64,000 bases of DNA from Cyclobacteriaceae bacterium (GTDB taxonomy: Bacteria > Bacteroidota > Bacteroidia > Cytophagales > Cyclobacteriaceae), in NCBI GenBank assembly GCA_958296015.1, contig CATQIH010000013.1, positions 62,001-126,000 on the forward strand. Direction: 5' to 3'. A program made the position numbers and the translations under genes. Shown here piece after piece: positions 1-8,211 of the stretch (the first letter of the stretch is position 1; the number at the start of each line of letters is the position of its first letter). The notes beneath the pieces are model-generated. The model saw only the letters and a list, made by a program, of their open reading frames with translations. It made no database searches and was not told where the DNA came from.

Positions 1-215
1 TTTTCAGCAGAAACAGGGCTGGTGATTTGCAAGGAATAATGGCCATGCTGATCGGTGACAGTGCCTTGTGTAGTATTTGCAACTACAATGCTGGCACCTG
101 GCAGTGGCTCGCCGGTTTGTGCATCCATTACCTGTCCGCTCATGGTGATTGATTGTGCGCATACCAAAGCAGGCAACAGCCACAAGGGCAATGATAAAAA
201 AGTAAAAATTCTCAT
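1..215 (-). CDS. TonB-dependent receptor, N-terminal part (probable thiamin outer-membrane transporter)
   Basis: The gene starts at 215 and runs off the left edge. The visible 71 residues begin with a signal peptide (MRIFTFLSLPLWLLPALVCA, cleavage expected before Q21) followed by a carboxypeptidase-regulatory-like fold segment (GQVMDAQTGEPLPGASI...GTVTDQHGHYSL), the usual first domain of Bacteroidota TonB-dependent receptors, before the plug and barrel. Its leader carries a TPP riboswitch, and a PnuT-like permease and kinase lie just upstream on the same strand, so a role in thiamin uptake across the outer membrane is inferred. The plug and barrel lie outside the window and cannot be checked. 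Confidence 0.8.
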   Translation of the reverse strand, partial: MRIFTFLSLPLWLLPALVCAQSITMSGQVMDAQTGEPLPGASIVVANTTQGTVTDQHGHYSLQITSPVSAE

Positions 216-246
216 GGTCAACAAAAATTAAAAAGGTCAGTAAATC

Positions 247-290
247 AGAAGCCAGGGGATAGCTTCTATTCATATAGTATTTACTATACC
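247..290 (-). promoter_or_regulatory. Possible expression platform of the TPP riboswitch
   Basis: Between the aptamer and the receptor start the minus strand can form two hairpins: a 7-bp TATAGTA/TACTATA stem (about 273-288) and AGAAGC/GCTTCT with an 8-9 base loop (about 247-267). The second is followed by a weak T-rich run. Whether control is by termination or by hiding the ribosome site is not clear from sequence. Confidence 0.35.
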
Positions 291-293
291 AGT

Positions 294-364
294 TCCCTTC
301 GCCCGCATTACCGGTATCAGGTTCAATGGGTATAATCTCAGCCCGTGATATTTGGGCACCCCTT
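294..364 (-). promoter_or_regulatory. TPP (THI-box) riboswitch
   Basis: The minus strand carries the recognisable THI-box pattern: GGGGTGCCC at the 5' end, GGGCTGAGA (CTGAGA, complement of 336-341), ACCC, GAACCTGAT (complement of 316-324), then TAATGC and GCGAAGGGAA closing the P1 helix. These are the conserved aptamer bases that bind thiamin pyrophosphate. It reads toward the TonB-dependent receptor starting at 215 and lies 65 bases downstream of the kinase stop, so it controls the receptor rather than the two genes before it, unless the RNA is longer than seen. Confidence 0.93.
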
Positions 365-428
365 TTATGTGCAGCCGGAAAAACGCAGTCTTTCCAGCTA
401 ACAAAGTCACAAAGCTATACAGGAAAGT

Positions 429-932
429 TTACTTTAACAAAGAATCGACTGCTTGTATTGCAATGCTTAGCCGTTGGTCTTCATCTCCGCGAATTTCCAT
501 GTGGCTTTTTTCCAGTTCATGCTGGTAGATCGTGAACAGCCGGTGGCGGTCTTCCGGGTTCTCACGTTGCGGGTCGGGTTGCCACGGGATGTCAGGAGCA
601 CAGAGCAAATACAAGTCTATTTGCTGCTTTTGCAGTTGGTCAAGAATCCAGGGATGGCAGGTCTGGTATTTTTCCTGACTCCATATTTTGATCACTTCCA
701 GACTGGTATCGCAGATGAGTAGTTTTTGGTCTTTCATTCTAGCCACTTCTTCACTGGCAAGCTGCCCTTTGGCAATGCTCAGCAGGTCGGCCAGTTCATA
801 AGGGTGGTGCAGATTATTAAGGTAAATGCGTGCATATTCAGCCACCCATGCTGTTTGGTAGTGAGCCGCCAATTGCTGCGCGAGGGTCGTTTTTCCGGTA
901 GACTCCGGCCCGGTAACTACAATTTTTACCAT
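429..932 (-). CDS. P-loop kinase of the NadR ribosylnicotinamide-kinase-like (AAA_28) family
   Basis: A 167-residue cytoplasmic protein with a Walker A motif at its N-terminus (GPESTGKTTL) and a DTSLEV segment that fits Walker B/substrate loop of the NadR C-terminal kinase domain. No nucleotidylyltransferase domain is present, so it is a stand-alone kinase. Its ATG directly follows the TGA of the PnuT-like permease (no gap), indicating one transcript and a transport-coupled phosphorylation step that traps the imported vitamin. The family relative phosphorylates nicotinamide riboside; here the neighbouring TPP riboswitch and receptor make thiamin or a precursor the more likely substrate. That substrate is inferred. 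Confidence 0.8.
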   Translation of the reverse strand: MVKIVVTGPESTGKTTLAQQLAAHYQTAWVAEYARIYLNNLHHPYELADLLSIAKGQLASEEVARMKDQKLLICDTSLEVIKIWSQEKYQTCHPWILDQLQKQQIDLYLLCAPDIPWQPDPQRENPEDRHRLFTIYQHELEKSHMEIRGDEDQRLSIAIQAVDSLLK

Positions 933-1502
933 TCAAGCATATTGATTTTCCCGGAGCGACTTTCTCCAGTTGATAAAACCGTATGTAGCTAATCCAAGGT
1001 ATAAAAAATACAACAGCGAAAGCATATAGAGTTCTTTGTAAAAGTAAATACCTGCTGCCGCGGTATCTACCACCAGCCAGAGTATCCAATTTTCTATTTT
1101 TTTTTTGGCCAGCATATACTGCCCTACTAGGCTGAAAGAAGTAGTGAATGCATCCCAATAGGCCAGATCAGCATCTGTGTAGTTGTCGAATAAGTAACCA
1201 ATCAGCACTACCCCAACAGCCCCTGCCAAGATCAGACCGGCCAAAACCTGCGGACTCAGCGTACTTACTTTTTTCTCAGACTTGCCTTTTCCTCCATACA
1301 GCCATTCGTACCACCCATAAAAACCCAGCACAAAATACACCACATGCAGAATCAGGTCAGAATATAGGCGAGCATCATAAAAAAGAATACCACTCAGCAC
1401 TACACCTACGATACCGAGCGGCCAGCCCCATATCTTTTCTCTGCTGTTGAAATACACAGCTACAACTCCAAAGACCAATGCAAAAAACTCTACCGTTTTC
1501 AT
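933..1502 (-). CDS. pnuT: PnuC/PnuT-family vitamin permease (probably thiamin)
   Basis: An inner-membrane protein of 189 residues from ATG 1502 (MKTVEFFALVFG...). An upstream extension to 1529 adds nine residues that do not fit the family, so the internal ATG is preferred. It has about seven hydrophobic segments and the PnuC family pattern (NSREKIWGWPLGIVGV near the start, YDARLYSDLILHVVYFVLGFYGWYEW in the middle, WILWLVVDTAAAGIYFYKEL near the end). PnuC proteins carry nicotinamide riboside; PnuT members carry thiamin and in Bacteroidota often sit with TonB receptors under TPP riboswitches. No riboswitch is visible upstream of 1502. The thiamin assignment rests on context. Confidence 0.8.
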   Translation of the reverse strand: MKTVEFFALVFGVVAVYFNSREKIWGWPLGIVGVVLSGILFYDARLYSDLILHVVYFVLGFYGWYEWLYGGKGKSEKKVSTLSPQVLAGLILAGAVGVVLIGYLFDNYTDADLAYWDAFTTSFSLVGQYMLAKKKIENWILWLVVDTAAAGIYFYKELYMLSLLYFLYLGLATYGFINWRKSLRENQYA

Positions 1503-1647
1503 GGAAGGCGAAGGTAAGCCACCGCGCATTTTTTACCAAAATATCTATGATTTTGAAAATATAAAAGTTCTTGCTTTATGCAGGCCAGTAAAATGGAATT
1601 TTTCTTTACACTTGTGGCTTCTTATACCAGCATAACCTCAAAACATA

Positions 1648-2775
1648 GTGGCTGGCATTTATTTTCATATTCCTTTCTGCAAGCAGGCTTGTCATTACTG
1701 CGACTTTCACTTTAGCACCAACACCAGCCGCAAAGCAGATATGGTACAGGCCATTTGTAAGGAGTTGGTGCTACAAAAAGAATATCTTGGCAAAGAAAAG
1801 GTACAGACGCTCTACTTCGGGGGCGGCACACCTTCATTGCTGACCGAAGCTGAATTACATTACATCCTAAACACTGTATATCAGCACTTTAACATCGCCG
1901 ACGATGCGGAAATCACCCTGGAGGCTAATCCTGATGATTTGAGCAAAAATAAACTTCAACAGCTCCGGCAGGCGGGCATCAACCGTTTGAGTATAGGCAT
2001 ACAATCTTTTCACGAGGCTCATTTGCAATATTTAAACCGTGCGCACAACGCGCAGGAAGCACAGGCGTGTATAGCATATGCGCAGGATGCAGGTTTTGGT
2101 AACCTTTCTATTGATCTTATTTATGCTATTCCGGAGAAAAACCACGGTTTATGGGCGCAGGATATGCAAATGGCCATTGCCTTACAGCCGCAGCACATTT
2201 CTTCTTATTGCCTCACCATTGAGGAAAAAACGGTGTTTGGCAACTGGCTGAAGAAAAATAAGATCAAGGAAGCTGATGAAGATTTTGCCGCAGAGCAGTT
2301 TGAAATGCTGATGGATGTGCTGAACAGAAATGGCTATGAGCAATACGAAATATCAAATTTTTGTCTGCCAGGCTTTCATTCCTACCACAACAGCAACTAC
2401 TGGAAGAAAGATAAATACTTGGGTATTGGTCCCAGTGCGCATTCTTATGATGGCGTAAGCAGGCAGTTCAATATTGCCAGCAATGGCCTTTACCTTGAAG
2501 CACTGGCAGAAGATGTACTACATTTTGAGAAAGAACTGCTACAGCCCCATGACCAGATCAACGAATACATTCTGACCGGGTTAAGGACAAAGTGGGGTTG
2601 CAATCTGCAAAAAATTACGCAGTCTTTTGCCTATGACCTGTATGCTATCAATAAAAAGTATATGGATGAACTAATTAACAGCAAGAGGGCTATCATACAA
2701 GACCAGCATTTTATACTGACCAACCAGGGAAAACTGCTGGCCGATCGCATTGCCTCTGATCTGTTTGTTGTGTAA
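1648..2775 (+). CDS. hemW: HemW-type radical SAM protein (heme chaperone)
   Basis: A 375-residue protein starting at GTG 1648; the start fits because family members begin directly with MAGIYxHIPFC. The radical SAM cluster motif C-x3-C-x2-C is C11, C15, C18 (CKQACHYC), followed by DF rather than the extra cysteine seen in HemN. GGGTPS (SAM binding) and the HemN_C domain (EYILTGLRTKWGCNL) follow. Such proteins are often annotated as oxygen-independent coproporphyrinogen oxidase, but the HemW form acts as a heme-binding chaperone. It stands alone with no obvious operon partner. Confidence 0.9.
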   Translation: MAGIYFHIPFCKQACHYCDFHFSTNTSRKADMVQAICKELVLQKEYLGKEKVQTLYFGGGTPSLLTEAELHYILNTVYQHFNIADDAEITLEANPDDLSKNKLQQLRQAGINRLSIGIQSFHEAHLQYLNRAHNAQEAQACIAYAQDAGFGNLSIDLIYAIPEKNHGLWAQDMQMAIALQPQHISSYCLTIEEKTVFGNWLKKNKIKEADEDFAAEQFEMLMDVLNRNGYEQYEISNFCLPGFHSYHNSNYWKKDKYLGIGPSAHSYDGVSRQFNIASNGLYLEALAEDVLHFEKELLQPHDQINEYILTGLRTKWGCNLQKITQSFAYDLYAINKKYMDELINSKRAIIQDQHFILTNQGKLLADRIASDLFVV

Positions 2776-2893
2776 AAGCCTTATATTGATCTTGGCAGAT
2801 AAATCTGGCGGCAGTCTTTATAATAAAGATTAGCACAGAAATTGCCTATGTAAGATTGTGTACATTTTTTGATAAAATATAATTTTAGAAAAT

Positions 2894-3526
2894 ATGAAAA
2901 AACTATTATTTACCATATGCCTCCTAACCGGATTACATGCTGCCAACGCGCAGCTTTTTGTATCACCGCATATTTCTCCTGCTATTCCAACAGGTAATTT
3001 TAATAGTATATCAAGCACTGGCTTTGGCTTTGGGTTAGAGGCCACCTATGCTATTAACGACCATGTAAGAATTGGAGCTAACATTGACCGTTATAGTTTC
3101 AATCTGGATGTAAGACCATTCAATATAGATTTGGGAAGCCTGGGGAGCATTTTTAAAGGAATTGGTGACATTAATTTTAATCTTACGCCTATCACAGCTA
3201 CTGCGCAATATATTTTTCCTGGCAATGTAGTGCTTCCTTATGTAGGCGTAGAAGCAGGGGCTTACATTGTGTCAGCTAGTATCGGTGTAGCGGGTATTGC
3301 AGGCATTGATGTTAACAAAACCTATTTTGGACTAGCACCAACGTTAGGTTTGATTTATCCTGTTAGTGATCGGTTAGACATTTATGCTAATGCCAAATAC
3401 CAAACGCTGTTTATCAACGAAGGGTTAAATGTTGACATACCTTTTACCAATGAGCGTATTGGTTTGCCAGATCATGTTAGCTTTATTCCTATCACTATTG
3501 GCGTATCTTTTAAATTTAGCAACTAA
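2894..3526 (+). CDS. Outer-membrane beta-barrel protein (porin-like family)
   Basis: A 210-residue exported protein. A signal peptide (MKKLLFTICLLTGLHAANAQ) leads into alternating amphipathic strands rich in Gly and aromatic residues and ends with ...ITIGVSFKFSN, a terminal strand typical of small eight-stranded barrels. The function is not known; such proteins are common in Bacteroidota and include adhesin-like and structural OMPs. It is monocistronic and is followed by a strong terminator at 3551. Confidence 0.75.
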   Translation: MKKLLFTICLLTGLHAANAQLFVSPHISPAIPTGNFNSISSTGFGFGLEATYAINDHVRIGANIDRYSFNLDVRPFNIDLGSLGSIFKGIGDINFNLTPITATAQYIFPGNVVLPYVGVEAGAYIVSASIGVAGIAGIDVNKTYFGLAPTLGLIYPVSDRLDIYANAKYQTLFINEGLNVDIPFTNERIGLPDHVSFIPITIGVSFKFSN

Positions 3527-3550
3527 TTTGCTTGTTTTGAGACGCATAAG

Positions 3551-3585
3551 AAAGGCTGCTTCAATAGAGCAGCCTTTTTTGTTTT
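3551..3585. terminator. Rho-independent terminator
   Basis: Perfect stem AAAGGCTGCT/AGCAGCCTTT with a 7-base loop, followed by a run of six T. It ends the barrel gene on the plus strand and may also serve the convergent dehydrogenase gene. Confidence 0.85.
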
Positions 3586-3603
3586 TCGTATCATTCAACC
3601 TGT

Positions 3604-4992
3604 TTATTCTTGACTCGTATACTCGTTTTCCTTTTCTAGTTCTGTTTTCTTTCTACTAACCGCTCTTCTGTAGTTAAACGGTCGGATAATCAACCGGGTA
3701 CCACGGTCGTAAGTAAAATAATTCCAAATCCAGTTACCTAGTGTAACGATCTTCTGCCGAAATCCTATCAGATAAACCAGATGGATAAACATCCAGGCTA
3801 ACCAGGCAGGAAAGCCACTAAATTGTATATGGTAGGGTAAGTCTGCTACTGCATTGTTGCGGCCAATAGTGGCCATGTACCCTTTGTTAAAGTATACAAA
3901 ATGCCACATTGCTCTTCCTCTCATCAAACGTGTTAAGTTTTTTCCCAAACGAGCACCCTGTTGAATAGCTACCGGAGATACTTGGGGATGACCTTTAGGG
4001 AAATCTTTTGTAGACATTTTTGCTATGTCTCCAATAGCAAATACATTTTCATAACCTTCAACACGATTGAATACATCGACGACATACCGACCTTTCTCAA
4101 CAGTGGCTTTTTCAAGACCAGGAAGTATAATACCTTGCACACCTGCAGCCCAGATTAATGTTTCTGTAGGAATCGTTTCACCTGATTTCAGTTTTACTTC
4201 GTATCCATCGTAATCCTCTACCATTGTCTTGAGTCTTACAATGGTTTCAAATTTTTCAGTAAGCTGTTTGTGTGCTTTTCCACCAGCATGTTCAGACATG
4301 GTAGGTAATAATCTATCCAATCCTTCTACCAGATAGACTTTCATCATTTTAAAATCCAACTCGGGATAGTCTTTAGGAAGCACATATTTTTTGAGTTCTC
4401 CCAGCGCACCTGACAGCTCTACACCCGTAGGTCCACCTCCCACAACCACAAAGTTAGTCAACCGGTCAATTTCTTCCTGGCTATCAGACGTAACGGCCTT
4501 TTCAAAGTTTTGAAGAACATGACTCCTCAAATTAAGTGCTTGAGGTATCTGTTTTAGAGGAAAAGCTAGTTCTTCTATATTTTTATTGCCAAAATAGTTG
4601 GTTTTGGTACCAGTGGCAATGACCAGATAGTCATATCTGATATCTCCAATATCGGTTACCACTTCATTAGCATCCGGGTTGATAGATTCCACCGTTGCCA
4701 TACGAAAAAAGAAGTTTTTTTCATTATCAAATATTTTGCGTAGTGGGCTGGCAATAGAATCCGGTTCCAGACCGGCCGTAGCTACCTGATATAGTAATGG
4801 TTGAAAAGTGTGATAGTTATGTCTATCAAGCATCACTATCTGGAAGGCGTTCATGTCCAGGTTTTTTACCAGTTGAATACCACCAAACCCTCCGCCAATG
4901 ATGACAATCCGAGGCTTGCCAATATCCGGCAACTGTGCGGTTAAATGGCGTTCTTCCGTAACATATTGATCAGAAGTATTGATAATTGACAT
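3604..4992 (-). CDS. NAD(P)/FAD-dependent oxidoreductase, type II NADH dehydrogenase (NDH-2)
   Basis: A 462-residue flavoprotein. The FAD-binding Rossmann motif IIGGGFGGIQLVKNL lies near residue 35 and the NAD(P)-binding motif VVVGGGPTGVELSG near 185; AIGDIA near 310 is the second FAD contact. The C-terminal third holds a hydrophobic stretch (WLAWMFIHLVYLIGF) followed by basic and aromatic residues, as in NDH-2 enzymes that bind the inner membrane and pass electrons from NADH to menaquinone without pumping protons. It is convergent with the barrel gene and shares its terminator region. Confidence 0.87.
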   Translation of the reverse strand: MSIINTSDQYVTEERHLTAQLPDIGKPRIVIIGGGFGGIQLVKNLDMNAFQIVMLDRHNYHTFQPLLYQVATAGLEPDSIASPLRKIFDNEKNFFFRMATVESINPDANEVVTDIGDIRYDYLVIATGTKTNYFGNKNIEELAFPLKQIPQALNLRSHVLQNFEKAVTSDSQEEIDRLTNFVVVGGGPTGVELSGALGELKKYVLPKDYPELDFKMMKVYLVEGLDRLLPTMSEHAGGKAHKQLTEKFETIVRLKTMVEDYDGYEVKLKSGETIPTETLIWAAGVQGIILPGLEKATVEKGRYVVDVFNRVEGYENVFAIGDIAKMSTKDFPKGHPQVSPVAIQQGARLGKNLTRLMRGRAMWHFVYFNKGYMATIGRNNAVADLPYHIQFSGFPAWLAWMFIHLVYLIGFRQKIVTLGNWIWNYFTYDRGTRLIIRPFNYRRAVSRKKTELEKENEYTSQE

Positions 4993-5119
4993 AGTTCACT
5001 TTAGTTAGAATTCAAAAAAATGTGTGACACTTTATTACTATAAACGCAAAGAAACCTGCCATGTTTATTATGGAATGAAAATAGATGCGAAAAGCTAATA
5101 TGTTTTGTCTGGCACAAAA

Positions 5120-8023
5120 TCAGAGGTTTACTTTCAGTTCTTCCTGAAGAAATTTTGCAGTATAACCTCCTTCAAATTCAGCAACCTTTTCAGGTGTCCC
5201 CTCACAAATGATTTCTCCACCTTCATCGCCTCCTTCCGGCCCCAGGTCGATCACATAGTCGGCTACTTTGATCACATCCATATTATGCTCAATCACCAGC
5301 ACGGTATTTCCCTTGTCTACCAGTTTGTTGAGCACATCCAGCAGGTGCTGTATATCCTGAAAATGCAGTCCGGTAGTAGGCTCATCCAGAATGTATAAAG
5401 TTTTGCCTGTATCCTTTTTAGAAAGCTCCGTAGCCAGCTTCACCCGCTGTGCCTCCCCTCCCGATAGGGTAGTAGCATGTTGGCCAAGAGTGATATAGCC
5501 TAGCCCTACATCTCCCAGTGTTTGAATCTTTCTGAGTATTTTGGGTTGGTTCTCAAAAAAATCGACAGCTTGTTCTACAGTCATATCCAATACATCGGAG
5601 ATAGATTTGCCCTTGAACCGGATTTCTAGCGTTTCACGGTTGTAGCGTTTTCCTTTGCAGGTAGGGCAAGGCACATGCACATCAGGCAGAAAATCCATCT
5701 CTATCACCTGCATACCACCGCCCTCACAGGTCTCGCAGCGTCCACCTTTCACATTGAAAGAGAACCGCCCTGGTTTATAGCCCCTGATCTTTGCCTCCGG
5801 CAGTTGTGCAAATAGCGATCGTATATCCGTGAAAACACCCGTATACGTAGCTGGGTTGGATCGGGGTGTTCTGCCAATAGCCGATTGGTCTACCTCTATT
5901 ACCTTATCAATATTCTCCAGCCCTTTGATAGATTTGTATGGATGTGGCTCGATAGAGGACCGGTAGAAATGCTTGCTTAGCAGTGGAAAGAGCGTACTAT
6001 GGATCAGTGTGGACTTGCCACTGCCGGAAACACCGGTGACGCATACCATTTTGCCAAGCGGCAGGGTAAGGGTGACATCCTTGAGATTATTGCCAGTAGC
6101 TCCTTTCAGCACAATTTTTTTCTTATTGCCGCTTCTTCTTCGCTCAGGAATGGCTATCTGCCGTTTACCGGTAAGATATTCTGCTGTAATGCCGCCCTGC
6201 CTGAGAAAATCTTCCGGTGTACCTGCGGCTATCACTTTGCCTCCGTGTCTGCCGGCACCAGGGCCTATATCGGCTACATAATCTGCCTGGAGCATCATGT
6301 CTTTGTCGTGCTCCACCACAATGACGGTATTGCCCAGGTCTCTCAAATCCTGAAGCGTACGGATCAGCTTCACATTGTCGCGCTGGTGCAGTCCGATGCT
6401 GGGTTCATCCAGAATATACAACACGCCTACCAGTTGGGTACCTACCTGCGTGGCTAGTCTGATGCGCTGTGCTTCGCCTCCTGAGAGGGTGCGCAAGGGA
6501 CGGTTGAGTGTAAGATAAGTGAGGCCGACACCTAACAAAAAACCAATGCGCTTGCGAATTTCCTTCAGTATTTCTGTAGCAATTATCTTTTGCCTTCCAT
6601 CAAGGCGATCTTCCAGATGATCAAACCACTGGTTGAGTGCCACAATATCCATGTGTGCCAGCTCTGCAATGTTTTTGTTGTCTATCTTGAAATGCAGAGA
6701 CTCTTTCTTCAGCCGGGCACCCTGGCAGACCGGGCAAAGTGTGCTGGTGACAAACTGCTTGGTAAACTTCTGCATCTTGTCGCTGCCGGTTTCGTTTTGC
6801 TTTTCCAGGTAGCCCACAATGCCCTCAAATTTCACCTGATAGTTAGAACCCGGATACTTAACAGACTTGACCGATACTGTATCGCTATCTCCATGAATGA
6901 TGATTTTCAGCACGTCTTCAGGAATATCTTTGATGGGCGTGCTTACTTTGATTTTGTGCTTTTTGAGCACAGCTTCCAGTTTTTTGAATATCCAGGTGTC
7001 GCGGTAGTCACCAATGGCAGCAATACCGCCCTGCGAGATGCTTAGGTTTTTATCCGGAATAATAGCATCCATCGCATACTCCTCTATCTTTCCCAGCCCA
7101 TTGCATTCCGGGCAGGCACCATACGGCGAGTTGAAAGAAAAGGTATTGGGAGCTGGTTCGTCATAGGCCAACCCAGTTTGAGGGTCCATCAGGTATTTAG
7201 AGAAGTGCTGCACATCGCCCTGCGTATTGTTTTCCTGGGGAGCCACCGTCATCATCACGCCTTTGCCATGCTGCAAAGCTGTCTTGACAGACTGTGTGAG
7301 CCGGTAGCTATCTTCTTGCTGGACCACCAGCCGGTCGATCACAATTTCTATATCGTGCGTCTTGTAGCGGTCTACCTGCATTTTGGGTACCAGATCCATG
7401 AGTTCGCCATCGACCCTTACTTTGGTAAAGCCCATTTTGCGCACTTGCTGAAACAGTTCGCGGTAGTGCCCTTTGCGTCCCTTCACTACTGGTGCCAAAA
7501 TGATCAGCTTTTGGTCTTGATGATTTTGCAGAATATGATCGATGATCTGCTCCTCAGACTGCTGCACCATCTTTTTTCCGGTAAGGTAGGAGTAAGCCTC
7601 TGAAGCGCGGGCAAACAGCAGTCGCATAAAATCATAAATCTCCGTGACGGTGCCTACCGTAGAGCGCGGATTTTTGGAAGTAGTCTTTTGCTCAATAGAT
7701 ATGACCGGGCTTAAGCCATTGATCTTGTCTACTTCGGGTCGTTGCAGGTTGCCGATAAAAGATCTGGCATACGCCGAAAAGCTTTCCATGTACCGGCGCT
7801 GCCCTTCTGCGTAGATCGTATCGAAAGCCAGCGATGATTTGCCACTTCCACTGATGCCAGTGATTACAATCAACTGATTGCGCGGCAGAGTCAGGTCAAT
7901 ATCTTTCAAATTGTGTTCTCTGGCACCCAATATCTCTATCACTTCCTGCTCGTAAGCATCTGCTGTTGAAGCAATAGTTTTTGTTGTATCTTTAAGGGTT
8001 TTTTCGTCCTTGATGTCTTGCAT
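5120..8023 (-). CDS. uvrA: Excinuclease ABC subunit A (UvrA)
   Basis: A 967-residue DNA-damage sensor of nucleotide excision repair. Two ABC ATPase modules are evident: Walker A GISGSGKSSLAFDTIYAEG with the UvrB-binding segment RYMESFSAYARSF, and GVSGSGKSTLI; both signature motifs (LSGGEAQRIRLA, LSGGEAQRVKLA) and Walker B (ILDEPSIGLH, ILDEPTTGLH) are present. The C-terminal zinc finger is complete (CETCEGG...CPTCKG). The first zinc module is reduced: ACPECNGLG and CPVCQG are present, but the position before TGLAYDEP reads MDP where relatives have MCP. The gene is monocistronic. Confidence 0.97.
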   Translation of the reverse strand: MQDIKDEKTLKDTTKTIASTADAYEQEVIEILGAREHNLKDIDLTLPRNQLIVITGISGSGKSSLAFDTIYAEGQRRYMESFSAYARSFIGNLQRPEVDKINGLSPVISIEQKTTSKNPRSTVGTVTEIYDFMRLLFARASEAYSYLTGKKMVQQSEEQIIDHILQNHQDQKLIILAPVVKGRKGHYRELFQQVRKMGFTKVRVDGELMDLVPKMQVDRYKTHDIEIVIDRLVVQQEDSYRLTQSVKTALQHGKGVMMTVAPQENNTQGDVQHFSKYLMDPQTGLAYDEPAPNTFSFNSPYGACPECNGLGKIEEYAMDAIIPDKNLSISQGGIAAIGDYRDTWIFKKLEAVLKKHKIKVSTPIKDIPEDVLKIIIHGDSDTVSVKSVKYPGSNYQVKFEGIVGYLEKQNETGSDKMQKFTKQFVTSTLCPVCQGARLKKESLHFKIDNKNIAELAHMDIVALNQWFDHLEDRLDGRQKIIATEILKEIRKRIGFLLGVGLTYLTLNRPLRTLSGGEAQRIRLATQVGTQLVGVLYILDEPSIGLHQRDNVKLIRTLQDLRDLGNTVIVVEHDKDMMLQADYVADIGPGAGRHGGKVIAAGTPEDFLRQGGITAEYLTGKRQIAIPERRRSGNKKKIVLKGATGNNLKDVTLTLPLGKMVCVTGVSGSGKSTLIHSTLFPLLSKHFYRSSIEPHPYKSIKGLENIDKVIEVDQSAIGRTPRSNPATYTGVFTDIRSLFAQLPEAKIRGYKPGRFSFNVKGGRCETCEGGGMQVIEMDFLPDVHVPCPTCKGKRYNRETLEIRFKGKSISDVLDMTVEQAVDFFENQPKILRKIQTLGDVGLGYITLGQHATTLSGGEAQRVKLATELSKKDTGKTLYILDEPTTGLHFQDIQHLLDVLNKLVDKGNTVLVIEHNMDVIKVADYVIDLGPEGGDEGGEIICEGTPEKVAEFEGGYTAKFLQEELKVNL

Positions 8024-8211
8024 GTAAGAAATTAGTATTTTTGGCTTCCTGATTTAACTATATTTAAAGGCGAAAAGTGCTGTAAGAGGTAAACATCCTG
8101 AAATATTTGTCTGAAAAATAGCAGCGGCAAAGTTTGGAATAAAATTATTATGTAACTTTTTAGTAATATTTTAGTATTTTTTTATTATTTTGCGCATAAA
8201 TAATTAGCAAA

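Noticed and set aside
4-273. 89-residue minus-strand frame at the left edge
   Set aside because: It lies in a different phase from the signal peptide and receptor start at 215, which clearly encode a TonB-dependent receptor.
429-932. Complete NadR with adenylyltransferase domain
   Set aside because: Only the kinase-like P-loop domain is present.
933-1502. Nicotinamide riboside transporter PnuC
   Set aside because: Not excluded, but the TPP riboswitch and receptor make the thiamin-type PnuT more likely.
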